From Fulvia fulva (lineage: Eukaryota > Ascomycota > Dothideomycetes > Mycosphaerellales > Mycosphaerellaceae), in the NCBI RefSeq assembly GCF_020509005.1, contig NC_063022.1:1426001-1490000 (forward strand): 64,000 bases of DNA. The letters run 5' to 3'. A model generated the notes under the pieces. It had not been told where the DNA came from, made no database searches, and saw only the letters and a program-made list of their open reading frames with translations. Both the position numbers and the translations under genes were made by a program. Positions 36,783 to 48,252 of the stretch are shown in pieces. How positions within the stretch are numbered: position 1 is the first letter of the stretch; every line of letters begins with the position of its first letter.

Positions 36783-39701
36783 CACTTTTATAGCTTTTAT
36801 ATCGGGATCCTAGAATAGCTATTGTTTTGTAGTGTTTTCTAAGTAGCCTATAAATACGGCTTCTTTCCCTCGGTTTATTAACTTGTCTCTCCTTAAGCCT
36901 TAAGGTTAGGCTCTTAGGTCTATATAGACTATAGCTTTATATCCCTAGACGCGGAAATAGTCGACTAACGGTACTTAGCTAGTAAAGGCTTCTTCTAGTA
37001 AAAGAGTAATACTATCAATAATCGGACTATTAGGTAGTCTATTTCTAATTATAGTCTATACTTATAAAGCTTCTAGCTAGAACTTAACTAGTATACTAGA
37101 GTCTTTAAGTATAGCCCGGACTGTGTTCTTAGAGGCTTGAATTGACCTTTCTATAGGTCTATTTTGAAGAGAGTTATAGGCATTAGTTATGTCTATCTAA
37201 GTACTAAACTCCTTCTCCTACTCTTTTAGTAAGGCGAGAATTTCCCTTATACTATTACTACGGATCGTAGATAGAAAGCACCTTAACTACTGTTCTACCT
37301 AGACCTTCTAATCCCGTAGGGCTATAGGAGCGTCGCTCCTAGCCTTTAAAGGGATTACCTACTTCTTCCTAGAGAAGTTGTCTACAATCTTAAGCTAATA
37401 TTTGTATCCTAGCCTAGAGACTACGCCCTAAAAAGGCCTATAGATATCAATAGAGACAAGGGCTAGCCTTTCTCCTTTTCTCTCTATAGTAGGTCCCTTA
37501 CACTTCCTTATATTAGCAAGGGAGCATACCTTATAACTTAGGTATTTAGAAGGAATAGGGATAGGATCTTTCTTATTAGTACCTCTATAAAGGTTTCTTA
37601 GTAGTCCCTTACTAAGGTGTATACATCTTCTATACTATAGCTCCTACTAATCTTCGGACTTAGTATTAGCTATAGCGGTGCCGTTACGTTCTTAAGAGAG
37701 TATACTAGTATACTATAGCTTAAGAATTTCCGAGATCGAGTAGATAAACGGTACTCCTCCTCGAAGTTTAGTCTAGATAACGGGTTTACTAGACAAGGAT
37801 TTTAGGGTGAAACTAGGTGGTTAGATAGCAAACTATTAGCTAAACTAATTCTACGAAACAAGACTAACTCTAAGGCTAGGAACAAACAAGACAGTTTCTA
37901 AGACAATTTGCTTTCTAGAAGGACTACCTATTACTACACTTCCTATATATATAGCTTATAGATAGCCACCCCTAACCTTGATCTACTTCCTCTTTTAAAG
38001 AGGCTTTAGTGTCCTAAATAGTGAATCTTAGTTAGTTATATATAATGAAGCACAAGAGTTAAGTAACTACTCGGACGAGGGGTACTTACTTTTAGCTTCT
38101 ATAGTAAAATAGGTAACCTTATCAATATCATTATCTTCTAATAGTATCTTAGAGTCTAATACGTCTTCCTAGGTCGTATAGGCCCTTATAGGCTTCTTAC
38201 TAGAGGAGGCCTTTGGCTTACGGCTCTCCTTTATCTACTTTATAAGGTCCGTTATTACCTTAAGGACATTACGAAGGTTTAGTAATAATAACCTCCTATA
38301 AGGTAGTGACGCTTATCTCTTAGTAGGGTAGGTAACCCTAGCTAGTTTGTCCTTGTTCCTAATAGCCTACTAAGCTATAGAAAGGTGTAGGCACTTGCTT
38401 ATAAAATAGTTATTATCGTAGAGATAGTACGTAAGCTTGCCCTAGAAACCCTTCTTAGCGAATATAGCTGTCCCTTAATAAATTATTGATTCTTACTTCT
38501 CCCTAAGAATTGTAAGGATGTCTTATAGTAAGAGATTTACCTAGGCATCAATTGTATTACGAATTGAGCTAAATGAGTCCGGTAGAGCTACTAAGAGTTA
38601 CTAGATCTTTCTGTCCTTAGTCTTGATATCTTAGAACTAAGGCGAGATTGAAACAGCCCTCCTTATAATTGAGCTAAGCTCCTACTAGGCGTCATCTATT
38701 GACTAGTCCTCTATTATCACGAAATTAGTGTATTGCTAAAGCAAACTTCTTCTAGTAGCGAGAAGTCTTCTCTTATATTTAGCTTTAGCCTATTCCTACA
38801 ACTCCTTTATATACCGGATCTCGTATATCATCTCTTAGTTATCTATCGACAGACAGATATATATCTTATATAGGGCCGTTATATTATGCCGTCTATACGA
38901 TGCCTTCCTTATCGCTTAATCTAAAGGAAGGGATGACTCCGATAATGTAGAGGGTGTCGCTATAGATAGGGTTATAGCGGGAATGTCCGTAATAATGTCT
39001 TCGAGGACCTAGTCAACCTACTTTAATACTAGGTATATTCTTATTAGCTTGAACTATGTTTCGTAGTTCTCTCTTATTAGAACAGGTGCTACTCTCTTTC
39101 TTATAAACTCAGTCTCGTTCTCTATTTTTGTAAGTTAAGGGATAGGTTAGCTACCCTTAGGTAAAAGGATATATTCGGTCGTACGCGATCGGATCGAAAT
39201 AGGATAAAACGAACGCGAGGTTAATAGTAGAGAGGATAGCTATCCGCCGGGAAGGGGAGGAAAGTCGAAGGATCGTATTAGTACTAAGACACTATAGCGT
39301 AACTCTCTTAGTAGAGGGGGTTTCTAAGACACTACGGCTCTCTTAGAATAAACAGTTAGTCGATACGAACGCGATGTCCGGAGAGCGACTCTTCTTAGTA
39401 AGCTCGCCTACTTATCTAAGGTATTAGTATAGGCTCCCTAACTCGGAGTCTAATAGTGCCTTACTAGGCTCTTTTACGTCTTATATACACCTATAGTACG
39501 GCTATAGCTTCCTATATAAGGCGGGTAGGGCCTCTAGTCTACCTTCATTTTGTTCTAAAGAGGAATAACTCTAATACGACTTTATCGAGGGTAAAACACC
39601 AAGTTACTAACCCGGGCTTATAACCTATTAAATAGGTACGCGTTACGTAGTAGTAGAAGACGGCGGGTTATACGAAAGACAAAGAAGGACCTAATAGGAT
39701 A

Positions 39702-39770
39702 ACGTGCTTCACTACCGAGCGGGCTATACTACCGAGCGGGCTACTTTTACTAAGAACTATACTACTTCTA
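39702..39770. repeat. Fot1/pogo-type transposon, left terminal inverted repeat
   Basis: Pairs with 40,766-40,834 over 69 bp with two mismatches, both transitions. It contains two tandem copies of a 15-bp motif. Confidence 0.9.
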
Positions 39771-40765
39771 CTTTAATTACGACGGTATCTTAACACGACG
39801 ACATCCTACAAAATCGTTACTAGGAGGACAATTCCTCTTTAGATTCTTCGCTATCTAGCGAGTCTACTCAATAGGTACGTACGTTATGCCCCGACTCGCT
39901 ATATCGCTTATAGCGTCGTAGCCTTAGTACTCGCCGAACACTATCTAGCGACTCTCTACTCACTTCCTGCCTCCTAGTATCCTCTGGAGGTATTAATTGC
40001 GACGCCTTATTAAAGGTTAGAGACCCTCTAGACCGAATGTACTTGCGCTTTCGTACTTTCCGCTATATAAGGGCCTCGTTAGACTTACGTAGCTCACTAA
40101 TCTCGCTTCGTATAAGAGCTATCTAATGCGCTATCTCTCTACTCCCTCTCTATTGCCCTATTAAACGACCTTCCTCTTTCTACTACGCCTTTCTAAACCC
40201 GTAACGACGCTCTAAGACGTAATGACACCTATTATAAACCCTGTCTCGTCGAAGTTGTAGGTGTCCTAGTTAAGGATGCTATACTTCTCCTTTATATTAC
40301 GTATAAGTAAGAACTACTTCTCGATAACGTCTAGATCTTCTATTAGGGCTCGCTAACAATCGTATCTACGTGTTATACGAACCTTTAGCTCACGATGCCG
40401 CCTAATAAACCTGTCTGTCTAATTAAGACTAGCGGGCTTAAGACCCTTCTCTTATAGTAATAAATCGGCCATTGCTCGTACACTAGCCTGTAATAGCGGG
40501 AAACCTCTAAGATCTAGCTCGAGTATATACTCAAGTATCACCCTCTCTTCTAGCTCTATAAGCTTCTTTAAATTAGGCTCGTAGTCACCCCGAGGAGGTC
40601 GTCTATTCAATCGATACCCTAGTATAGTTCGAGACGCGTCGTATACCTTTATAGCAAGTCGATTCGTGATTGTCGCGTCGCGTTTCGTAGCCTGGACAGC
40701 TAAGGTCAGTTTGGCCTCGTTTAAAGATAATATACGCTATAATAGTAGTTATATAGCTATATCTA

Positions 40766-40834
40766 TAGAAGTAGTATAGTCCTTAGTAAAAGTAGCCCGC
40801 TCGGTAGTATAGCCCGCTCGGTAGTAAAGCACGT
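40766..40834. repeat. Fot1/pogo-type transposon, right terminal inverted repeat
   Basis: Reverse complement of 39,702-39,770 with two transition mismatches; followed by the TA target duplication. Confidence 0.9.
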
Positions 40835-40994
40835 TAGCGTATATCTATATATAGTATCGCTAGTATTAGTATAGGTAGATACTAGGTGTCCGGATATTTA
40901 CTAGCCTATAGGCTAGTAAACCCTAGTCACGTGATCTAGTTACATAACACACCTACACCTATATACTTGACCTACGGCCTATATGTTCTTAATA

Positions 40995-41990
40995 GGAATC
41001 AAGGTTACGCGCGATAGAAACAAGCGCTTACTATAGCTCTCTTAAGAAGACTATATTAAGAAGCTAGCCGCTAAATTTAGTATATCTACGGATATACGTA
41101 AAACGATAGTACTAGTAGATTAACACCTTTATTAGACCGTTCTAGAGGGTTATTGACCCACCTCTATTACTATCCGTACGTACTAATAACGTATAGGATC
41201 CCTTAACTTTACCGCTATATATACGCGGCCTAATATCGCTTTTTCCTTATCTATACTATCGTAGTATCTAACTAAGCTAACTAAGACATACCTTAAACTT
41301 ATAGATTAGTGCTTACGCTATCTCCTAGAGACTAAGAACCTCTGCCTTATATATAGCGCTAGTAAATATATCACTAGCCTTTATAGCTAACTAGAACACC
41401 TCGGTAGTAACTATAAGTTCTTTAGAGTATCGGACGCGTCCTACGGCATAAATAATAATAGGACTAGCTCAAATAGCTAGGTCTTTATACTATTTGGTAC
41501 ACTAGTAGATTATAAGGCATCTAAACAAATCACTATTACTAAGTCCTTAATAGAGGCTAAGCTACTCGGGCTTTCGTAAGCCGCCTTAGAGCTTATATAG
41601 TAGGAACGAGTCTTCGCTAAGATATACCTTTAGTTCAATTAGCGTACCTACTTATACTATAATAACACGTAGACTATCCGCCTTATTAACTAATAAGGGC
41701 AAAAGCTTAATACGAAGCTACGCTACGTTAATATCTACTACTACTAGCTCTAATAGCGAGACTAGCGCGGGGACATTAAGATCAAGTATCTTAGTACTAA
41801 CGACATACCTATAGACGGGCTGACTAAGCTACTTCTACTATAGAAGTATAAGCACTTCGTTAAGCTACTTAATATAGCTAAGGAAGGTATAGACCTATAT
41901 ATCTTAGTACCCTCTATAGCCGTATTAGGAGGTAACGGGCTAATAGATGCCTAAGAAGCCCGTAGTAGCGGCCTTACCTTATCTCGAAAC
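40995..41990 (+). mobile_element. RIP-degraded Ty1/copia element, copy 4 (RT end and RNase H)
   Basis: Plus-strand remnant of copia pol. It reads RIGSLNFTAIYTRPNIAFSLSIL (with RIP stops nearby), the conserved linker after reverse transcriptase, then VSDASYGINNN and ITKSLIEAKLLGLS (RNase H), and finally GDIKIKYLSTNDIPIDGLTKLL, the usual copia C-terminus. It is oriented opposite to copia copies 1-3 and begins directly at the copia 3 LTR, which may have inserted into it. No LTR of its own was seen. Confidence 0.83.
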
Positions 41991-42640
41991 GAACACCAAA
42001 CGGCTTTATCTTTACGGACACCTCTCTAGAAGCGCTAGAAGGCGCAAAACACGGCTACTAGTAGCTACTAATACTATAGACAATAACGAAGCTAGGGCAA
42101 AGCATCTACTATTCACCGATACGGCCCTAGTACTATTATTAATAGGTGTTTCTCGGACTCCTATTAGCTAATAGCGTAAGGGCGAGAAACACCCCTATTA
42201 CTAGTAGTAGCGTACGCGCGCGCGACAAAGTAGCGCGTCTAATTAGAACGCGAGAAACGCCTCTAACTTACTACTAGTAACAACACTACCACCTTATTAC
42301 TACATTATCCGCTGCTTTCGCACCTTATATATAGCACACACTTGCCTAGAGCAAAAAGGTGTCACCACCCTAAGGTAATGACCTTTAAAAGTGTAGAAAG
42401 TAAGACACCCTAAAGGTGCCTTTTTAACTTTCCGATACCGTTGCTCCGGTGTTATATATTGGAGCCCTATTACACCTCACATAGTGCAAGCTCTGTCGTA
42501 GACAGCCCAGTGCATTACGCCACTGACTAGTATCTTATACTCCCTAGGGGCAGAGCGAGCTCTCTTACCATTCGCCGGAGCGAAATAACTTGGCACAGAG
42601 CAATTATCGGACAATTCAATAAGTTGAGCGGACGACAATA
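41991..42640. other. Transition zone between RIPped block and genic DNA
   Basis: RIP-like composition continues to about 42.3 kb and then gives way to sequence with normal CA/TG content. A 74-codon open frame at 41,947-42,171 has no recognisable product. The segment 42,340-42,450 has near-repeated words (aaaggtg...), but no gene is evident. Confidence 0.4.
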
Positions 42641-42664
42641 TATGTTTAAGCATACGATAGGACT

Positions 42665-42783
42665 ACGGCTACCCCTGGATTGAACTCAGGACCTCTGATG
42701 TTTGCCGGTGGGTGAGATGATTGCACACTCAAGTGAAAGTCCGTGCAACGGGACTATCACCTAAGCCATCTCACCGGCAACAG
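42665..42783 (-). ncRNA. tRNA-like / Pol III box-containing structure
   Basis: On the minus strand an A-box-like TGGCTTAGGTG (42,768-42,758) and a B-box-like GAGTTCAATCC (42,687-42,677) lie about 80 bp apart, a spacing compatible with an intron-bearing tRNA or a tRNA-derived SINE. A strong inverted repeat (TTGCCGGTGAGATG against CATCTCACCcACCGGCAA, with a three-base bulge) encloses a second hairpin. However, the acceptor stem implied by the boxes does not pair, so this is not a convincing functional tRNA. It sits at the edge of the repeat block. Confidence 0.35.
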
Positions 42784-43390
42784 TCACACAATCTATGCTT
42801 TATTATATAGGTAACAATGGCAGCAGTGAAAGTGAGGAATGAGGGAAGGGGTACAAAGCTCACCTCACTCACCTCAGCTCACTTCACTTGAAACAGCTGA
42901 CTTACCCTCACTGCAGCATCAGCAACACCGAGGGCCTGACGTCACTGCCATAGGTAGGGGGGGTGGTTATGACAGGGTGCACGCGATCACATGGGAATCA
43001 GCTCATTCACTCCAGCGCACGAGCTGAGGGTGTGTGTCGCGATCCGAGCGTGCACATGGGCAACATCCCATCATCAAAACTTGAGGCCACGTACGCCAAG
43101 AATCAGGTGACTGATTAGTCACCTGCAGCCTCTTCAAGAGCAACACTTGTCTATTCTAGATAGACACATGCAATACACAACCTGCTTTTGAAACAGCCTA
43201 TATGAGCCCGTACAATAACTTCCCACACTTCTAACGTGATACCCAGTAGCTAGCTATGGCAGCACTGCTTCTCTAGCATCCTTTGAAGCCTTCCACGACT
43301 TGTCCATCACGCACAAACTCTTCAACCCAGCCAATTGTCATTCTGCAGCGCGTCAGCTCAGCACATCACAGCACATGCTCCGCATTTCAC
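42784..43390. other. Intergenic, nothing recognised
   Basis: Ordinary-composition sequence downstream of the EthD gene. Short open frames (for example 42,839-43,027) have low-complexity translations and no support. Confidence 0.5.
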
Positions 43391-43850
43391 TTACTGGCTT
43401 CTCTTGGTATCGGCAAAGTTTTCATGATCACCGACCAGATGTTTCTTGTACCATGGATCCTGCTTCATCCTCTTGTAATCTTCAATGTTCTCGAAGACGA
43501 CCTGACTGAAGCAATCGTAGTCGGCAAGATTGCACATCTGCGGATCGAAGAGCTGTGACATGAGTGCCTTGGTTTCGGACTGATTATGGATCTGTGATTG
43601 TGTCGATGGTCAGATGCACTCGAGGCACGGAATGACGGTATGCTCCCACCTGTGTCCATCGCTTCACGCCATATTTGACCATGAGGTCCTTGGTCAGTGG
43701 AGCTGAGACGTTGACCATATGATTGCGATAGTCTTCCTCGCTCATGCCAGGCTTACGGTATCCGAGGATGGTGAGGCATAGGTATCTGGCCTGCCTGCGT
43801 CCTGAATTCGATGGACTTTCAGTGGCGGTTGTTGTTGTTGCTGTTGCCAT
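43391..43850 (-). CDS. EthD-domain small protein, 129 aa, one intron
   Basis: Predicted dimeric alpha/beta-barrel (EthD-type) protein; members occur in degradation and secondary-metabolism settings, but the exact reaction here is unknown. Exon 1 is 43,850-43,650 and exon 2 is 43,579-43,391, with a 70-bp intron (GTGGGA...ATCAG, branch-like CTGAC inside) that joins in phase 0 at RWTQ|SETK. Visible family features: a beta strand [21 protein letters not shown] near the N-terminus, [12 protein letters not shown], then [28 protein letters not shown] and [10 protein letters not shown] at the C-terminus. Length is typical for fungal EthD proteins. The start is the only upstream ATG after a Thr/Ala-rich leader. 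It is divergent from the ABC transporter, 383 bp away. Confidence 0.8.
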
Positions 43851-44233
43851 GGCTGCAATTCGAGGCCGTGATGACCGTCAAGCCTCGCCTCGCCATCACA
43901 TGAGTATATGCACTGACAATACAGATGCCTACTACCTATCGACTGATCAAATGTAATAAGCCGTTCCATCCGGCAGGTGTTGGAGTTGTGCATCGCTATT
44001 GGACGCACTGGACCCGACAGGCTGGAACAACTCTCCGACAGGAGCAACTATCCGACTCAGCTGCACGTGACTCGCTAGTTCTACCTCCCGATCACAACAT
44101 TGAACAGGAGCAACTTCTCGGCAGGCAGCAGAATTCGCAGTCAGGCTTGCCACTCAGGCTTGCCACTTCGATGCAGCAAACACAGTAGCAGTCCTGCTGG
44201 CATCACCGCGACACCAGCATAGTCTACCACACA
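43851..44233. promoter_or_regulatory. Shared divergent promoter region (EthD / ABC transporter)
   Basis: 383 bp separates the two divergent start codons, so both promoters must lie here unless 5' UTRs overlap. I saw no exact ATCWGATAA iron-GATA site in it. Confidence 0.5.
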
Positions 44234-47200
44234 ATGTCGGCATCAGAAAAGGCGGAGCCCGAACAAACGCCACGCCCACATGCCATCGACGAGTTGCCAA
44301 GCGATGCCTTCGCCAAAATCCAGGATGAAGCCAAGAAGAAGACGAAGAAGAAGAGAAGAGGACCGCCAGGCAAGTCCGCGGATGGCGAGGAAAGTAAAGG
44401 TGGAATGAAGAATTACTTCGTAAGATGGACGTGCGCCAGACAGACGAGCACACTGTTGACACGCCTCGGTAGCGCATATTCCACTACGCCGACAAGCTCG
44501 ATTATCTACTTTACGCCTTCGCCCTGGCTGGCGCCGTTGTCACAGGCGCTGCTCTTCCATTGACGACACTGATCTTCGGAAAATCTGTAGCATCGTTCAG
44601 CGGCGTGTCGACACAGGGTAATACACAAGAGTTCCAATCGAGGGTCAATCAGCTCGTCCTCTACTACGTCTACATCTTTGTAGGCCGTTTTGTCATCGGA
44701 TATGTCGCGACACTCTGTGTGTGCGTGGCTGGTGCCAGAACAACGCGATCCATGAGGACAGCATTCTTCGAGTGCAACTTGCGACAAGAAATCTGGCATT
44801 TTGACAAGCCGAGCACTGGGTCGATCGCTGCTCAGGTCACCACTAGTGAGTCGTGCTGTTTGCGGTATTGCTCTGTCGCTAACGAACGCAGACGGGAATC
44901 GCATCAACCAAGGTATTGCTGAGAAGCTCTACTCTACCGTCGGCGGCCTGTCACTCTTCTTCTCATCGTACATCGTCGCGCTCGCTGTTCAGTGGAAGCT
45001 CGCACTGATAACCATGACGATCGTACCAGCAAACTTTCTGATATTCGGAGTCTGCCTGCATTTCGCCATCTCCATCGACGAACGGGTTACAAGAACCTAC
45101 TCCCGAGCCTTGGTTGTGGCCCAAGAGGCCATCAGCTCTATCAAGACGATAAAAGCATTCGGAGCTGCGCTACAGACAGTGAAGAAATACGACGCATTCT
45201 TGACGGAAGCACATCAGATAGGACTTGCGAAATCGCCTTTGATGGGAATATTCTTCTCGACATCGGTCTTCTTGGTCTTGGCAGGCACTGCGCTTGCTTT
45301 CTGGGAAGGATACAGGCTCTACGCGAGCGGAGAAGTCAACGATGTTGGGACTGTGTTCACGGTAGTTCTGAGCGTCACCCTCGGAGCGACTTCCATCATA
45401 ACAATGTTGCCGTCCCTCGAGGCCGTCAGCGCCGCTTCATCCGCTGCTGGAGAGCTGTTCGAGGTCATGGACAAGAAGACGCTTCTCGACCCACTCTCTC
45501 CTGATGGTGAGAAGCCTGCAAGCTTGACTGGAGACATTGAGATAAAGGACCTTCACTTCGCCTATCCTTCTCGTCCTTCAGCCGAAGTACTACAAGGAAT
45601 GACATTGAAACTACCGGCTGGCAAGACTACGGCTCTCGTTGGAGCAAGTGGATCGGGCAAATCGACAATCGTTGGCTTGCTCGAGCGATGGTATGTCCCC
45701 TCTACTGGCACGATCCTCCTTGACGGTCTCGATATTGCCAAGTACAATGTCAAGTGGTTGAGAAGCAATATCCGGCTGGTGCAGCAAGAGCCTATCTTGT
45801 TCCAAGGTACAATCTTTGAAAATGTGGCTAAAGGTCTCAACGAGGAGCAGCTCGCACTTCCGCAAGCCAAACGATTAGAGCTAGTGAAACAGGCGTGCAG
45901 GTCAAGCAATGCGCACGACTTTGTAGAGCGTCTTCCCCATGGCTATGATACACAAGTCGGCGAGCGAGCGAGCATGCTCAGTGGAGGCCAACGACAACGC
46001 CTCTCGATCGCCAGAAGCATCATTTCTGATCCAAAGGTCCTTCTACTGGACGAGGCTACCAGTGCACTAGATCCAAGGCGAGTTCTCCTAGTATGTGTCA
46101 TGGTCTCGACTGACGTGATTGCAGGGCTGAAAGAGTGGTACAACATGCATTGAATCGTGTTTCAGTCGACAAGACCACTCTCATCATCGCACATCGCCTG
46201 TCCACGGTAAAGGCAGCTGACAACATTGCAGTCGTCGCGAATGGCAAGATTGTTGAGCAAGGCAGCCACCAGGAGCTTCTTCATCAGGACGGTCTCTATG
46301 CAGCTGTGGCCAATGCGCAGGATCTAGGAAATCACGACGACAAGGAGCAACCAACAGATATGGAGTTTTTCGACGCCGAGGATGAGACTATGTTTTCCAA
46401 GACCACAGTCAAGACCGATTCCAACGTGATAACGCAAGACAAGGTCGAGCAAGCGAATGCGGCATCAGCTGGGTACTCTCTACTCCGATCCGTGCTTACA
46501 ATGTTATCGGAGCATCCAGACCTGTACCTCCAATATGCCGTCATCTCATTCGGTTGCATAATCGCTGGGGGGACATATCCAGCACAGGCCATCCTGTTGT
46601 CTCGACTGATTGGCGTATACTCACTGCAAGGTGAAGAGGCTGGTCGACAAGCCAACTTCTTCGCTCTCATGTTTTTCGTCCTTGCACTCGCCAACCTATT
46701 CGCCAAGTTCGGCGTTGGCTGGTGCTGCAACAATGTGGGACAAGTTATTACTCACCGATACCGTCGAGAGATGTTGCAATTAGTATTGCGTCAAGATCAG
46801 GACTTCTTCGATCGTCCTGAGAATGCATCAGGCTCGCTCAGCTCGCAACTCTCTTCGGTACCAGCTGCAGTACAGGAACTGATGTCAGCCAACTTTGGAC
46901 TCATCCTGAACGTCCTCACCAACGCGATCTCCAGCAGTATCGTTGCAATAGCATTTGGATGGAAGCTCGGCCTCGTCATGGTCTTCGGCGGTCTGACGAT
47001 CATACTCGTTGGTGGTTACATGCGCATACGCCTCGATCAGAAACTGGACGCTGTGACCGGCGAACAGTTTTCTGCCAGCGCGGGACTAGCGACAGAAACT
47101 GTTACAGCAATCAAGACAATCAGCTCGTTGACCCTCGAAACGACAGTACTACGACAGTACAGCGACGCCATGCAAGATATTGTGAGCTCAGTCATCAAAG

Positions 47201-48252
47201 GCTCCTTCGTCGCCTTGCTACCTTATGCCATATCCCAGTCTGTGGATTTCCTCGTCATAGCACTTGGGTTCTGGTATGGGTCAACACTAGTCGCACAAGG
47301 AGAATATACTGTGAATCAGTTCTTTGTTGTGTTTCTTTGCATCGTCTTCGGTGGTCAAGGAGCAGCACAGTTCTTCGGCTACACAAAGTCGATCACCAAA
47401 GCAAAAGTGGCAGCCAATTACATGTTCTGGCTACGCGCGCTCAATCCAACCATAGGCGAAACGCCAACGAACCAGAACGAAGCTCCTCGTGGCGAATCTG
47501 CAAACCTCGCAGCAGAGAACGTCGACTTCCAATACAAGCAGCGGACGGTCTCGAAGGTGTTGCAGCAAATCTCCTTCAGAGTCAAATCTGGAGCTCATGC
47601 CGCCTTTGTCGGGCCTTCTGGATGCGGCAAGAGTACGATCATCTCACTGTTGATGAGGTTCTACGATCCAGTCAGTGGTCGAATTCTGTTCAACGAGGAT
47701 GACATCTCGACTCTCTCTCCAGCTCTCTATCGCCAAGAGATGTCTCTTGTACAGCAGGAGCCACCGCTGTACTCAAGCTCTGTACGGGCCAACATCACTC
47801 TTGGACTGGATCATGAAGCTTCCGAAGAAGAAGTACTCGAAGCTTGTCGACAAGCACATGTTTTGGACTTTATCCAAGCCTTGCCTGAAGGCCTGCACAC
47901 TCCCTGTGGCTCGAATGGACTGCAATTCTCTGGAGGTCAACGACAGCGCATTGCGATAGCTCGAGCCCTGATACGAAACCCACGACTTCTGTTGTTGGAC
48001 GAGGCGACCAGTGCTCTCGATACACAGAGTGAGCGGATCGTTCAGCAGGCGCTAGATAGTGCTGCCGCCGATTCAAGTCGAACGACGATTGCCGTGGCCC
48101 ATCGACTCAGTACGATCAAGAACGCAAATGTAATCTTCGTTATGGAAGATGGACGCATCGTCGAGACTGGCACCCATGACCAACTTCTACAGCAAAGAGG
48201 CAGATACTATGCTATGTGTCTGGCTCAAGCGCTGGATCAAGCGCATGATTGA
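44234..48252 (+). CDS. Full-length ABCB-type ABC transporter, about 1290 aa
   Basis: ATP-driven membrane exporter with the layout TMD1-NBD1-TMD2-NBD2. Exons 44,234-44,419, 44,473-44,845, 44,892-46,077 and 46,125-48,252; the introns are 53, 46 and 47 bp, and the third uses a GC-AG pair (AAG|GCGAGT). The N-terminus is Lys-rich and cytosolic. NBD1: Walker A GASGSGKST near residue 437, Q-loop QQEP near 483, signature LSGGQRQR near 548, Walker B LLLDEATSALD near 570 and IAHRLST after intron 3. NBD2: GPSGCGKST near 1078, FSGGQRQR near 1182, LLLDEATSALD near 1204 and VAHRLST near 1240. All catalytic motifs are intact in both halves. The substrate is unknown. ABCB transporters adjoin siderophore NRPS genes in some fungi, so siderophore or drug export is plausible. 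It is convergent with the NRPS. The start ATG has a favourable CACAATG context. Confidence 0.9.
46078..46124 (+). other. GC-AG intron in the ABC transporter gene
   Basis: 47 bp with 5' site AAG|GCGAGT and 3' site TTGCAG. Splicing here joins ALDPR to AERVVQHAL in frame, restoring the canonical D-loop to H-loop segment of NBD1; no GT site in reach gives a sensible join. Confidence 0.8.

Larger units (their letters stand above)
39702..40834 (-). mobile_element. Fot1/pogo-type DNA transposon, internally deleted and RIPped
   Basis: 1133 bp with 69-bp terminal inverted repeats (39,702-39,770 and 40,766-40,834; two transition mismatches) flanked by a TA duplication (39,700-39,701 and 40,835-40,836), as for the Tc1/mariner superfamily. 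Each end starts ACGTGCTT and contains a tandem subrepeat of ctaccgagcgggcta. The minus strand encodes YNFDETGF (40,259-40,236), the first catalytic-Asp block of Fot1-like transposases, and later SEISELRKSNEAL followed by RKVRKRKYI, the typical C-terminal helix and basic region. The middle, including the later catalytic acids, is missing. It is non-autonomous. Confidence 0.85.
36783..40994 (-). mobile_element. RIP-degraded Ty1/copia element, copy 3 (5' half with LTR)
   Basis: Minus-strand copia copy equivalent to 20,823-23,897 of copy 2: integrase, gag and the 5' LTR. The reverse transcriptase, RNase H and 3' LTR are missing, cut at 36,783. The LTR (39,626-40,994) is split by a Fot1/pogo-type transposon; removing 1133 bp and one TA gives 234 bp, the same length as the copia 2 LTRs. 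A stretch of about 650 bp (about 38,585-39,228) appears identical to copia 2, although the flanks differ by transitions. Confidence 0.87.

Noticed and set aside
1..42300. CRISPR array, rDNA or telomeric repeats
   Set aside because: No regularly spaced short repeats, no rRNA-like sequence and no telomere-type tandem repeat seen; repeats are retroelements and one DNA transposon.
42665..42783. Genuine functional tRNA gene
   Set aside because: A- and B-box-like words are present, but the acceptor and T stems do not pair properly; kept only as a tRNA-like structure.
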